In this document: piece after piece, positions 46,975 through 55,009 of the stretch | Layout: every line of letters starts with the position of its first letter | Position numbering within the stretch: position 1 is the stretch's first letter | NCBI GenBank assembly: GCA_946480695.1 | Contig: CAMLKG010000004.1 | Coordinates: 1 to 64,000 of the forward strand | DNA length: 64,000 bases | Direction: 5' to 3' | From: an uncultured Cellvibrio sp. | GTDB lineage: Bacteria > Pseudomonadota > Gammaproteobacteria > Pseudomonadales > Cellvibrionaceae | Made by a program: the position numbers and the translations under genes | The notes under the pieces: generated by a model | What the model was told of the DNA's origin: nothing | The model's database searches: none | What the model saw: only the letters and a program-made list of their open reading frames with translations

Positions 46975-47550
46975 TCACAATTGCGAGGCGTATGGCCCGC
47001 AATCGCGCCTCATCGCCCGCCATAGGGTTGTTGTGCCGACATTGAACTGTGCGGCAATATCGGCACGACTCATTTCACCTGAATCAATAAGTTGCTGCGC
47101 CAGTTGAATTTGATGTTCGTCTATCGCGGGCGGGCGGCCTATCCGCTTGCCCCGGTTCCGGGCGGCTTGCAGCCCGGCCTTGGTGCGTTCGGAAATCAGC
47201 ACTCCCTCAAACTCTGCAATCGCCCCGATAATGTGGAACAGCAATTTTCCCGACGCGGTTTCTGTGTCTATGCCGTCAGTGATGCACCGAAACCCGATCT
47301 GCCGGGCTTTCAGCTCTTGCAGAATGTCGATCAAATGCTTGAGTGACCGCCCCAGCCGATCCAGTTTCCAGACCACCAGCACGTCACCCGCCCGAAGCTG
47401 GCCCAGCAGCCGGGTCAGCACCGGGCGCGATCCAACCTTGCCGGTCATTTTCTCCATAAACACCTTGTCGCAACCGTCCTTGCGCAGCAGGTCGGTTTGT
47501 AAATCCAGATTCTGGTCGTCTGTGGAGACGCGGGCATAACCAATCTTCAT
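46975..47550 (-). CDS. Small serine recombinase (resolvase/invertase family)
   Basis: 191 residues. The catalytic domain (1-135) has IGYARVSTDDQNLDLQ with nucleophile Ser9, VVWKLDRLGRS and GAIAEFEGVLISERTKAGL. The C-terminal helix-turn-helix (RADIAAQFNVGTTTLWRAM) binds the crossover site. No transposase is present next to it, so it probably resolves multimers of the circular element or inverts a short segment. Paired palindromes upstream are its likely sites. Confidence 0.92.
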   Translation of the reverse strand: MKIGYARVSTDDQNLDLQTDLLRKDGCDKVFMEKMTGKVGSRPVLTRLLGQLRAGDVLVVWKLDRLGRSLKHLIDILQELKARQIGFRCITDGIDTETASGKLLFHIIGAIAEFEGVLISERTKAGLQAARNRGKRIGRPPAIDEHQIQLAQQLIDSGEMSRADIAAQFNVGTTTLWRAMRRDCGPYASQL

Positions 47551-47613
47551 CGCAAAGACTGCTCTTTAACGGTCAGGGGAATAGAGGCGGAAAAGACGTG
47601 CAAGAGGCGGGCG

Positions 47614-47730
47614 TTCCGAAAAGGAACCTTTTTGGATTATAGTCAAATCATCTCTCATTGCAACACGAAAGCGGCAGAAAAGCTGGGTCGCCCTTCCGCA
47701 AAAAACCTTGTTCCAAAAAGGTTCCCTTTT
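47614..47730. repeat. Two inverted palindromic sites upstream of the resolvase (candidate recombination site)
   Basis: GGAACCTTTTTGGA (47623-47636) recurs in inverted orientation as TCCAAAAAGGTTCC (47712-47725). Each copy is itself an imperfect palindrome, AAAAGG-AA-CCTTTT and its partner, like crossover sites of serine recombinases with a two-base core. Centres are about 94 bp apart, in the 325-bp stretch (47551-47875) between the resolvase and the next gene. I see no convincing gene in that stretch. Confidence 0.65.
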
Positions 47731-47875
47731 GAAATCCTCTTGCGATTTCTGTGAACCCATTCTCGACATACTGTGACCCACACGCGCCGCATTTTTCCTG
47801 AAAAAGTGCCGAGGTACACGCACGCTTATCAGAGAGCAAAAGCGGCCTTCACGATCTATTGAAGGAGCTTTACCT

Positions 47876-48259
47876 ATGACCGCCGCCATACAAATCCAGC
47901 CCATGCAATGGGGAGATATTCCCTATATGGGGAGCGAAGAATTGGAAGTCTTTACCGAGAAGGATGCCGCCTGTTTCAAAGAAATCCGCGATGTGCTCAT
48001 CAAACACAATGCCTTGGATCGCTTCGGCATGTGCCTTATTCACAAGCATTTTGAAATGGCCGAGGACGAAGAACTGACAGAGCTAACGGACGAGGAGGGG
48101 CGAAAACTTACCATCGTTCCACGTAAGAAAAGTGAAATTGATCCCACCTCAACCACCCCAACCAATTGGCGCTTCACAGCATCGAATGAACGGCCGATGG
48201 TTGGCTGCACCTGCGCCAGAAACAGTGGTGGCCATTTGGGGTATCACCGGGGAACCTAA
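47876..48259 (+). CDS. Hypothetical protein
   Basis: 127 residues from an ATG with GGAGC nine bases before it. Charged and globular, with a characteristic centre KEIRDVLIKHNALDRFGMCLIHKHFEMAEDEE-type segment (His/Cys pair in MCLIHKHF). The last ~12 residues look unlike the rest, and the sense of the sequence continues in another frame downstream, so the end may be frameshifted. No function recognised. Confidence 0.65.
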   Translation: MTAAIQIQPMQWGDIPYMGSEELEVFTEKDAACFKEIRDVLIKHNALDRFGMCLIHKHFEMAEDEELTELTDEEGRKLTIVPRKKSEIDPTSTTPTNWRFTASNERPMVGCTCARNSGGHLGYHRGT

Positions 48260-48390
48260 AAAAATTTTCAAAACTTCACTGCATCAAAAACTGATGAACA
48301 GCGGTAATGGGTTTTATCTCGCAACAGTACCGTTTTCGATATGACGCTTCCCGTTCGATCAGCAGCCTGAATAAATAAGGAGAAACACAC

Positions 48391-48420
48391 ATGCCCGACA
48401 TAGCCAATCGCCCCGCTTAA
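48391..48420 (+). other. Possible nine-codon leader ORF with a hairpin, before the DUF1566 genes
   Basis: AAGGAG (48377-48382) stands eight bases before ATG 48391; the ORF reads MPDIANRPA and stops at 48420. A GCCCCG/CGGGGC hairpin (48410-48427) overlaps its last codons. The lipoprotein gene starts 64 bp later. The ideal ribosome site suggests a translated leader, possibly attenuating, but this is unproven. Confidence 0.4.
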
Positions 48421-48483
48421 CCGGGGCCATATCCGCACATTCAAAAAATATTTTCAGGCACGATTTTTTATTCAGGAGCATCC

Positions 48484-49482
48484 ATGATGATTTCCCGTTC
48501 CGTTTTATTGCTTTTTGTTTTTGGTCTGGCTGCATGTGGTGGAAGTGGTGGCGGTAGTAATAATCCGCCATCATCCAGCGCGGCCAGTTCTGTCGCTGTT
48601 TCATCCAGCGTTTCTTCTGTAGCGGAAAGCTCCAGCTCTGTATCCAGTGAGCCGTCCAGTTCCAGCAGCAGTTTTTCATCCACACCATCCGTAAACGCCA
48701 CCCATCCATTGAATGACACAGGCATCACCGGGTGCGTAGCCATAGAGGGTGGCGGCGACAATACATATATCCCTTGTCCGGTGGAGGGCTTCCCCGGACA
48801 AGATGGTGAGCATGGCCGCGATGCAGCCACCCTCACCAAAACAGGCAGTGGTGTCGCTGGTTTTGATTTCACCAAACTGGACGCAGACGGCCAGCCATTA
48901 AGCGCAGACGCAACCGAATGGCATTGCGTCCGCGACAATCACACAGGGCTGATATGGGAGGTTAAAACCCATGACGGCGGCTTGCGCGATCAATCCCATA
49001 CCTATTCCTGGTTCAACCCGGATAATTCCATCAATGGCGGGGATTCTGGCGTGCAGGATACAGGCTGGTGCGCTGGCTCCGCCTGTGACACCCATGCCTA
49101 TACCTTGGCTGTGAATGCGGCGGGTTTGTGCGGGGCGAATGACTGGCGGCTCCCAACGGTTAATGAATTATTGTCGATTGTCCACAATGGACGCACATCG
49201 CCCGCGATAGATACGGATTATTTTTCAATGGAGGATGGCAGCGCACCACGGGTTTGGACATCAACTCCCGCACTTGGCCCGGCCACGCTTTTAACGATCT
49301 GGAATCCGCACACAACTGAATGTGAAAACGATACGACTGGGATCAACATTGCCTATGCGGTCAGTTTCTATAATGGCGCTATAGAGCGATTCCCAAAAAG
49401 CGGGGGACGTTGCGTCAATAACGAACCGCAATACCAAGAATCAAGCGGTGGCATCTATCTCGTTCGCAATGCAACGGAATAG
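48484..49482 (+). CDS. Poly-Ser-linker lipoprotein with DUF1566 (Lcl C-terminal-like) domain
   Basis: 332 residues. A lipobox (FGLAAC, followed by a Gly/Ser stretch) precedes a 55-residue Ser-rich linker and a short collagen-like patch (GFPGQDGEHGRD). The C-terminal domain (about 140-330) has CVRDNHTGLIWEVKT, then ANDWRLPTVNELLSIV, diagnostic of DUF1566/Lcl-type surface adhesion domains. It is probably anchored in the outer membrane facing outward. The linker style is like Cellvibrio secreted proteins although the gene lies on the island. Confidence 0.85.
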   Translation: MMISRSVLLLFVFGLAACGGSGGGSNNPPSSSAASSVAVSSSVSSVAESSSSVSSEPSSSSSSFSSTPSVNATHPLNDTGITGCVAIEGGGDNTYIPCPVEGFPGQDGEHGRDAATLTKTGSGVAGFDFTKLDADGQPLSADATEWHCVRDNHTGLIWEVKTHDGGLRDQSHTYSWFNPDNSINGGDSGVQDTGWCAGSACDTHAYTLAVNAAGLCGANDWRLPTVNELLSIVHNGRTSPAIDTDYFSMEDGSAPRVWTSTPALGPATLLTIWNPHTTECENDTTGINIAYAVSFYNGAIERFPKSGGRCVNNEPQYQESSGGIYLVRNATE

Positions 49483-49540
49483 CGCGATTATTTTCAATCA
49501 AAAAAATTTTCAGATTTCATTTTAGGAATGAGGTATTGCC

Positions 49541-50110
49541 ATGATTTTTTATAAAAAATTCTCCCTGTTTTTCTTGTGCCTGCTGCTCGCCGTAACCCAA
49601 AACGTTTCTGCTGAATGCAGCAACGCCATTGCGCCCACCACGCCCGGCGATGATTTTATTGTGCATGATGACGGCACAGTCACTCACAAAAGAACAGGGC
49701 TGATGTGGATGCGTTGTGCAGCGGGGCAAGTATGGGATAACGGAACCTGCACCGGAACGCCGCAGGGCTATATCTGGCAAGAAGCCCTGCAAGCCGCAGA
49801 TACCCATGATTTTGCCGGGTACAACGATTGGCGGTTGCCCAATAAAAACGAACTGGCCTCTCTGGTCGAACGCCAGTGCTATAACCCCGCACTCAATACG
49901 GCCATATTCCCGCTGGTTCCCGTGGATGAATACATGCCGTTCCTGTCATCGTCGCCCATGCCGTCCCTGTACGGGATAAACGGGTTGTTTGGGGTTTGGG
50001 TGGTGGATGTCATCAATGGTGATGCTTACGCCAGCCCTCATGATGGAAGCTGGGACGAGGGGGTAACAACGACCCCGGCGTTTGCACGGTTTGTGCGGGA
50101 TGTTCAGTAG
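49541..50110 (+). CDS. Secreted DUF1566 (Lcl C-terminal-like) protein
   Basis: 189 residues with a signal peptide (cleavage near NVSAEC) and one DUF1566 domain: HKRTGLMWMRCAAG, WQEALQAAD and YNDWRLPNKNELASLVE, ending ARFVRDVQ. It lacks the lipobox and linker of its neighbour but shares the domain, so the two form a surface pair. A ribosome site (GGAAT) is weak. A GCCATTT/AAATGGC hairpin follows. Confidence 0.85.
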   Translation: MIFYKKFSLFFLCLLLAVTQNVSAECSNAIAPTTPGDDFIVHDDGTVTHKRTGLMWMRCAAGQVWDNGTCTGTPQGYIWQEALQAADTHDFAGYNDWRLPNKNELASLVERQCYNPALNTAIFPLVPVDEYMPFLSSSPMPSLYGINGLFGVWVVDVINGDAYASPHDGSWDEGVTTTPAFARFVRDVQ

Positions 50111-50553
50111 CTGTCTGCTTATCAGGGTGGATGCCATTTCAAAAAATGGCGTTCACCATTTTTCAATTCCCACCTTATCTCCCGCTATATATTTCGGAAT
50201 AAAAAATCAAAGATTAATACAATTTTCTGCCCATGCAGAAAATTATCGCCCGTGTTTGTGGCTCTGTAAAAATGGGCTGCTATCATAAAAATAATTTGCG
50301 GGGCCGATCATATCCTCCCGCACTATTTCTCTATGGGCGGAGAAGGCAAGGCCCGGATGTCTGCTCATGGAAGGTCGATCCACACATAACGCGGACGAGG
50401 AAGTATATGCTACAGCCACACCCGCGAGGCGCGGTGCTGTCATGCAGTAGCGTTTAAGCAATCATAAGGCAGGCGTTTATTTAAAACAAAACTGAAGGGT
50501 TAATTTTCCATTTTTGGCAGAATTCTCCACTCTACAAAGTAGTGACTAATAAT
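50111..50553. other. Intergenic stretch of 443 bp
   Basis: It holds a hairpin just after the DUF1566 gene (GCCATTT-CAAA-AAATGGC, 50133-50150), without a clean T-run, which may weakly end that transcript. The rest contains only short frames without good ribosome sites. I see no RNA gene or repeat. Confidence 0.6.
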
Positions 50554-51774
50554 ATGTCCTCAATGCGAAAAAAATTTAAAGAGTTTTTAATACGGATATT
50601 TTCAAGCATTCCTATCGCCTTGTTAATTACTTTTTCTCTTATTGTTATCAGCGTATATAGCGGTAAATTTCTTCCTCAAATTGAAGATTATATTTGTATC
50701 GAGCTGCCCCAGCATATATCGGATGCAATTTGCAATTCCCATTTCAATGCCGGTACCGATCCTGCAAAAAATTTACCTCATGAAAATAACAAAAATAAAT
50801 CATTATCATCATGGGCGATTGCCTATGTTATCTTTGTTTTAGCCTTCTTAATTATTTTTTCTATGCGAGAGTATGCGATAGGCAGCAAAATAAAGCAGAG
50901 AGAAAAAGATCTGTTGCACGCAATCGATAGAATGCCTCCGCCAAGTGTTATAGAAGTTTTCAAGGATCAAATCGCCTTGATGGGGCAGTTTAATGAGGCT
51001 CTTCATGAAATAAAAAAAGAAAGTGAGTTAAAAAACGATAACTCATCTGAACATGAGATGGGGGACGAAGAAAATACAATAGATTCCTATCCGGATGACT
51101 TTCAGGATCTCAAAATAAAATACGTTAGATTTTGTCTTAATAGTATCGTAGCGATGACAAAATTATTTCATAATAGCCCTGCCGCAATTAGGTTTGCAGC
51201 AAACTTAATGACACTTAGATCAGTTCAAAAAATTACTGAATCTAAAAATCAGGCGCATATCAGTGCGCTTCTAAAATATACGGATTTTACTGATCCAGAG
51301 CAATTATTAAAGGAATGCGAAAAGTGTCTATACTTAAGAAATGAAATTTCAGTATCTAGCGATAATGAGGATGGAAGTGTTGATAATGTGTTCCAAATCC
51401 CATTTATGTTGCCCATTTATAAGAGCGCGAAGAGGCAAATTCCTGGGGCGCCTACAGCCTATGTTGATGCCGCCGGAATTGATTTGATTTTAGATGCCAA
51501 AAATACCTTTTCGGGCAGCGAATATTCCCACGTTTCAGATAAAGTAAAAAATGCGCTACATTTTTATTTCAACAAAGAGGAGGGGAGATATGTTGGTAGC
51601 GTGCTGTCTATCCGGCTTTCAAACGCAGCCGATGACGAAGCGATAGGTGTCGTCAATATACACTCTGAGCAACCGGGCATTTTTAGCAATATGGAAAAAA
51701 GATTGATGTTTGTGCGACTTATTTCTCCCATTCTGTCTAAGATCTATGAATTGACAGACATTGAAATAGAGTGA
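50554..51774 (+). CDS. Membrane protein with a cytoplasmic GAF-like domain
   Basis: About 406 residues. Two membrane helices (about 15-35 and 90-110) bracket a 55-residue periplasmic loop with two cysteines. The long cytoplasmic part has a helical segment and a C-terminal region (SVLSIRL, EAIGVVNIHSEQPGIF, FVRLISPILSKIYEL) that reads like a GAF sensor domain. No output domain is present. Start is uncertain among GTG 50542, ATG 50554 and ATG 50563. Function unknown. Confidence 0.68.
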   Translation: MSSMRKKFKEFLIRIFSSIPIALLITFSLIVISVYSGKFLPQIEDYICIELPQHISDAICNSHFNAGTDPAKNLPHENNKNKSLSSWAIAYVIFVLAFLIIFSMREYAIGSKIKQREKDLLHAIDRMPPPSVIEVFKDQIALMGQFNEALHEIKKESELKNDNSSEHEMGDEENTIDSYPDDFQDLKIKYVRFCLNSIVAMTKLFHNSPAAIRFAANLMTLRSVQKITESKNQAHISALLKYTDFTDPEQLLKECEKCLYLRNEISVSSDNEDGSVDNVFQIPFMLPIYKSAKRQIPGAPTAYVDAAGIDLILDAKNTFSGSEYSHVSDKVKNALHFYFNKEEGRYVGSVLSIRLSNAADDEAIGVVNIHSEQPGIFSNMEKRLMFVRLISPILSKIYELTDIEIE

Positions 51775-51808
51775 GATAATCAGAAAGGTATTTTGAAGAG
51801 GTTAAAAA

Positions 51809-51985
51809 ATGACCACAACAGCTTCTTTGGTTAAGCACTTTGATATAGCGATTGAGCCATCCAAGCTTACCGACAAGGACAGGGCAAGGATGAGGGATTT
51901 GACCTACTATGATGACGCTATTAAGGCTATGCTCAGAGGGGAGAAGCCTGATTTAGTTAAGGCCAAAAGGCCAACAATTAAGTGA
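51809..51985 (+). CDS. Small hypothetical protein (58 aa)
   Basis: MTTTASLVKHFDIAIEPSK begins a 58-residue basic protein with a GAAGAGG ribosome site seven bases upstream. It lies 34 bp after the membrane/GAF-like gene and before a terminator, so it probably shares that transcript. No family recognised. Confidence 0.6.
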   Translation: MTTTASLVKHFDIAIEPSKLTDKDRARMRDLTYYDDAIKAMLRGEKPDLVKAKRPTIK

Positions 51986-52054
51986 TTCAAGCAAGAACGC
52001 ACTCTACATAGTTATAAAGTACCTCTGTAGTCGCTAAAGCGTCTCGCTCAGCAG

Positions 52055-52088
52055 AAAGCACCGGGTCGCCCCGGTGCTTTTCGTTTTT
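52055..52088. terminator. Rho-independent terminator
   Basis: Stem AAAGCACCGGG/CCCGGTGCTTT with loop TCGC, followed by TCGTTTTT. It closes the forward transcript that includes the 58-residue ORF. Confidence 0.88.
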
Positions 52089-52153
52089 GTGCGCCCCTGT
52101 CCGGTGGACACCCGCGCAGCCCCACCCGTGGGGGCGGCATCGCCGTTTGGTGA

Positions 52154-52474
52154 TTAGGGTTGTGGGTTGAGGTTGGTAGTCGTTTTGCGAATATTCACCC
52201 GCACATCAACCCGCGCCCCCAAGCTGTTCAGCATACCCATAAGCCGGTCAATGCTGAACCGATCAAGGTTGGCTTTTCTGATGCGGGAGAAGTCCGCCGC
52301 AGCATAGCCCGTTTGGGCATGGGCTTGCCGCATGGTTAAACCTTGCGCGTCCAGTTCTTTGATAATGGCGGCGACCAGAATGGCTTTCAGTTGCTTAATG
52401 TCCGCATCAGCATCCTCAAAATCCCGATACGCATTTCCGCTACCGCGTACAACCTCAATCGGATCGTCTTTCAT
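52154..52474 (-). CDS. XRE-family antitoxin of a type II pair
   Basis: 106 residues. A helix-turn-helix of the Cro/CI type (LTMRQAHAQTGYAAADFSRIRKANLDRFSIDRLMGML region, about 46-85) follows an acidic N-terminal helix. It lies downstream of the toxin gene with a 4-bp overlap, the HigBA-like order. It should neutralise the toxin and repress the operon by binding the palindrome upstream of the toxin. Confidence 0.85.
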   Translation of the reverse strand: MKDDPIEVVRGSGNAYRDFEDADADIKQLKAILVAAIIKELDAQGLTMRQAHAQTGYAAADFSRIRKANLDRFSIDRLMGMLNSLGARVDVRVNIRKTTTNLNPQP

Positions 52475-52821
52475 TTCAGCATCACTTTCAGCCGTTTCAA
52501 ACGGTCTTTCACCAGATCAATTTCATGCTTTGGGGTTTTAATGCCGCTGGTCGATTTTTTCTGGAAGGCGTGAAGCACCCAGAGATCATCGCCAAGCTGC
52601 ACCGCGTAAACCACGCGGTACGTATTCCCCCGATAGGGCAAGGCCACCTCAAAAATCCCACTGCCCAGCCCGGCCAGCGGTTTGGCTATATCCGCTTTCT
52701 GGCCTTCTGCCGCAATCGTCAGGGCGTTCAGAATGATGCCCTGACTCTCTGTCGGGAACGCCGTAAACGCTTTGCGGGCGGCGGCGATCCACGATATGGG
52801 GCGGGTTTTCCGGGTGCTCAT
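52471..52821 (-). CDS. RelE/ParE-superfamily toxin (phage Gp49-like)
   Basis: 116 residues. KPLAGLGSGIFEVALPYRGNTYRVVYAVQ, then WVLHAFQKKSTSGIKTPKHEIDLVKDRL, is the typical pattern of the Gp49/HigB-like branch of the RelE fold. It is likely a ribosome-dependent mRNA interferase. First gene of the pair, with an operator just upstream. Confidence 0.87.
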   Translation of the reverse strand: MSTRKTRPISWIAAARKAFTAFPTESQGIILNALTIAAEGQKADIAKPLAGLGSGIFEVALPYRGNTYRVVYAVQLGDDLWVLHAFQKKSTSGIKTPKHEIDLVKDRLKRLKVMLK

Positions 52822-52841
52822 CCATAAGCCCTTTCTTGATT

Positions 52842-52859
52842 GTTGTCATATCTGACAAC
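52842..52859. promoter_or_regulatory. Operator palindrome of the toxin-antitoxin pair
   Basis: GTTGTCA-TATC-TGACAAC, a perfect 7-bp inverted repeat 20 bp before the toxin ATG, with an extra TGTCA half-site just beyond. Probable binding site for the XRE antitoxin. Confidence 0.7.
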
Positions 52860-53264
52860 GGCTGTCAATCTTAATTATCGCTATTCACCCCAAGGGGCGG
52901 GACGGAGGCATAGCAAAACAGCCACGGATAAATCCAGCTTTTATGCGGTTGTAATACAGCGGTATGAAGCCCGATCCTGCTGATCGCAAGATGTGTGTTG
53001 TACTACAACACCTCTTGCCAAAGGGGGCGTGCCGCCCCCTGTTGGATACCCCCTGCATACTGGCGCATTCGGGCATTAAGCCATCTGCGCCAGTGTCAAC
53101 GTCTGGCCGTTGCATCGCCAGTCAGGGAGCTTTCATGCTGCCCCGACACCCCATGACCAAGGGGCGAATTCGGCTCTCCCCTTGGAACCCCATCGAGCAG
53201 GGGGGGCATTCCCGCTGCTGCCCTTGCATCCCCATCGGCCAACCCTGCGCGGATTGGATGTGCG

Positions 53265-53330
53265 CCAACCTTATCGCGGTTGGATTGCGACCGGGGAGAT
53301 TTCCGCTCTCCCCGGAGCCCCTTCGGGGGA
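53265..53330. repeat. Cluster of three hairpins (candidate oriT or structured RNA)
   Basis: CCAACC-TTATCGC-GGTTGG (53265-53283), CCGGGGAGA-TTTCCGC-TCTCCCCGG (53291-53315) and CCCC-TTC-GGGG (53318-53328) follow each other within 66 bp. None is followed by a T-run, so they are not simple terminators. Confidence 0.5.
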
Positions 53331-53527
53331 AGGGCTGGGCAGGTTGTTTCTAGGTTATTGTGTTGTGTGGTTTCTAGGGTTTTGTGCTGTTGTTGGTGAG
53401 GGGCGTTACCTCAATCCTACGTTGTGAATCCTGAAGTTTTCGGGTATGACTGCCCTGCCTTATACGAGGCGAATCCGCCGAAATCCTACTATCCAGCCCT
53501 CTCCTGAAGGATAGGGGGGTATAAAAC

Positions 53528-53555
53528 TTGACTTTATACGGTCACACCGTATAGC
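53528..53555 (+). promoter_or_regulatory. Promoter and operator of higBA
   Basis: A -35 box TTGACT (53528-53533) and a -10-like TATAGC (53550-53555) are 16 bp apart. Between and over them lies a perfect palindrome TATACGGT-CAC-ACCGTATA (53535-53553), as expected for repression by HigA. The toxin ATG is 20 bp downstream. Confidence 0.78.
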
Positions 53556-53574
53556 CTGTAAGAAAGGGAAATGA

Positions 53575-53871
53575 ATGAAACTGGTCAGTTTTAAGCATAA
53601 AGGCTTGAAAAATCTGTACGAAAAGGACGCCGCAAAGGGTGTCCCGGCAGATATGGCCCCCAAACTGAAACGGCAATTGTTCGCAATGTCGGAGGCCGAT
53701 CAGCTTGATGACCTGAAAGCATTTCCCGGCTGGCGATTGCATCCCTTGAAGGGAAAAATGGCTGGCATATGGAGTTTGGTTGTCACCGGAAACTGGCGTT
53801 TGATCTTTGGCTACAAAGAAGACACAAACGAAGCCAGTGATATTGATCTGGTGGATTATCACAAAGATTAG
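53575..53871 (+). CDS. higB: HigB toxin (RelE superfamily)
   Basis: 98 residues with the HigB pattern: FKHKGLKNLYE, GWRLHPLKGKMAGIWSLVVTGNWRLIF and a late DLVDYHKD. It cleaves mRNA on the ribosome in this family. Toxin-first gene order, and a ribosome site GGGAA before ATG. Its stop lies next to the antitoxin ribosome site (GGAGG). Confidence 0.92.
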   Translation: MKLVSFKHKGLKNLYEKDAAKGVPADMAPKLKRQLFAMSEADQLDDLKAFPGWRLHPLKGKMAGIWSLVVTGNWRLIFGYKEDTNEASDIDLVDYHKD

Positions 53872-53881
53872 GAGGATGAGC

Positions 53882-54187
53882 ATGACGATGAAGAATCCCC
53901 CGCATCCCGGCGAGATTTTGCGGGAAGATATTATCGAAGCCCATGGGCTGACGATTACGGCAGCGGCAAAGCAGCTTGGCTTGTCCCGCACGGCCACCTT
54001 GTCTGACCTTTTGAATGGTCATTCGAGTGTAAGCCCGGAAATGGCCTTGCGCTTTGAAAAAGCGTTTGGTCTGGACATGGAATTTTTGTTGCGGCTTCAA
54101 GTTGCCTATGACGTGACACAGCAGCGGAAAAATGCAGCCTCGCTGAAAATTGAAAAATATAAACCTGCAAAAATGGCCTTAGCCTAA
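53882..54187 (+). CDS. higA: HigA antitoxin (XRE family)
   Basis: 101 residues from ATG 53882, six bases after GGAGG; an ATG at 53876 is too close to that site. HPGEILREDIIEAHGLTITAAAK, then GLSRTATLSDLLNG and SPEMALRFEKAFGL, is the classic HigA helix-turn-helix. It binds HigB and the palindrome at 53535-53553. Confidence 0.93.
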   Translation: MTMKNPPHPGEILREDIIEAHGLTITAAAKQLGLSRTATLSDLLNGHSSVSPEMALRFEKAFGLDMEFLLRLQVAYDVTQQRKNAASLKIEKYKPAKMALA

Positions 54188-54209
54188 AGTCTTATTAGCG
54201 GAGAAATTT

Positions 54210-54863
54210 GTGCAATTGCTTGATGGTATCAAGGAGTATGAGAGACACGAAGGATTCTTTTCAGGTATTCAGCCTCTTGAAAAAGAGGCTGAAATTATTT
54301 GTGAGTTGATAGCTTACCATAAAAATAATCCTCCTCCTGGCGCTCTCAAAAAAGCGAAAAATTTTATTATCAGTGTAGAGGCTTGGAAGGCAAATTGTGA
54401 CAGTAAAAGGATGGGGCATGCCGTCCTAAATAATGAGGACGAAGTGTGGGGCGCATTAATGGATAGCTTGAATGCTTCAGAAGATGTCGAAGCCTTGCTT
54501 GCAATCATGAATTTGAGAGGATTTGGTCGCTCTATAGATCAAGAAACAGGTACTCGACGATCTAAAGTGGCCTCTGCTGTTCTTCGATTTTTACAGCCAT
54601 GCAAATGGGGCGTAGTTGACTGGAGGAATGCCGCGATAGCTGGTTTATACAAAAAACATAACGGCAATATAGCTCACTTATTAGATGATGCAAAAACATT
54701 AAAGACCGAAGAGCTTCGAGATTTATATGATCGCATGGATGAAAAAGTTGCGCTTGACCTAAACAAACAATATCGCGCCATACGATGTGATGAACTGCCG
54801 AGGGCGGCAGACGTGGATATGGCGATGTTTGGTCTTTCCTTAATAGCATGGAAGATGAAATAA
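54210..54863 (+). CDS. Hypothetical protein after higBA
   Basis: 217 residues from GTG 54210 with GGAG six bases upstream. Mainly helical. The centre LLAIMNLRGFGRS ... RSKVASAVLRFLQPCKWGVVDWRNA has a loose likeness to helix-hairpin-helix glycosylase-type folds (conserved Trp-Asp), but no catalytic motif can be named. It starts 22 bp after higA and may be co-transcribed. Function unknown. Confidence 0.68.
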   Translation: MQLLDGIKEYERHEGFFSGIQPLEKEAEIICELIAYHKNNPPPGALKKAKNFIISVEAWKANCDSKRMGHAVLNNEDEVWGALMDSLNASEDVEALLAIMNLRGFGRSIDQETGTRRSKVASAVLRFLQPCKWGVVDWRNAAIAGLYKKHNGNIAHLLDDAKTLKTEELRDLYDRMDEKVALDLNKQYRAIRCDELPRAADVDMAMFGLSLIAWKMK

Positions 54864-55009
54864 ATCGCACAGGGTCTTGAAAAACTTTAAGTTGCCACAA
54901 TGCAGTCTAATGAGGCATGTGCTCTCGCGGGCCAGTGACGTGTAGAAAGAAATTTTGTATAGGATATACCCGTGCCGGATTTTCAATTTTAACTAGCCGG
55001 TATTTTGCA

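Larger units (their letters stand above)
52860..53574. other. Gene-free 715-bp stretch of the island
   Basis: No supported gene. A 129-codon frame (52964-53353) is Cys/Pro-rich and looks like chance. Contents: a palindrome GTGTTGTA-C-TACAACAC at 52995-53011, a GC-rich hairpin cluster at 53265-53330, and the promoter/operator of the next toxin gene at 53528-53553. Candidate place for an origin of transfer or replication. Confidence 0.6.

Noticed and set aside
47566..47904. A 112-codon reverse frame upstream of the resolvase
   Set aside because: It covers the paired palindromes, overlaps the start of the forward 47876 gene and has no ribosome site or family pattern.
52964..53353. A 129-codon forward frame in the gene-free part of the island
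   Set aside because: Cys/Pro/Arg-rich composition, no ribosome site, no domain pattern, and it runs through a hairpin cluster.
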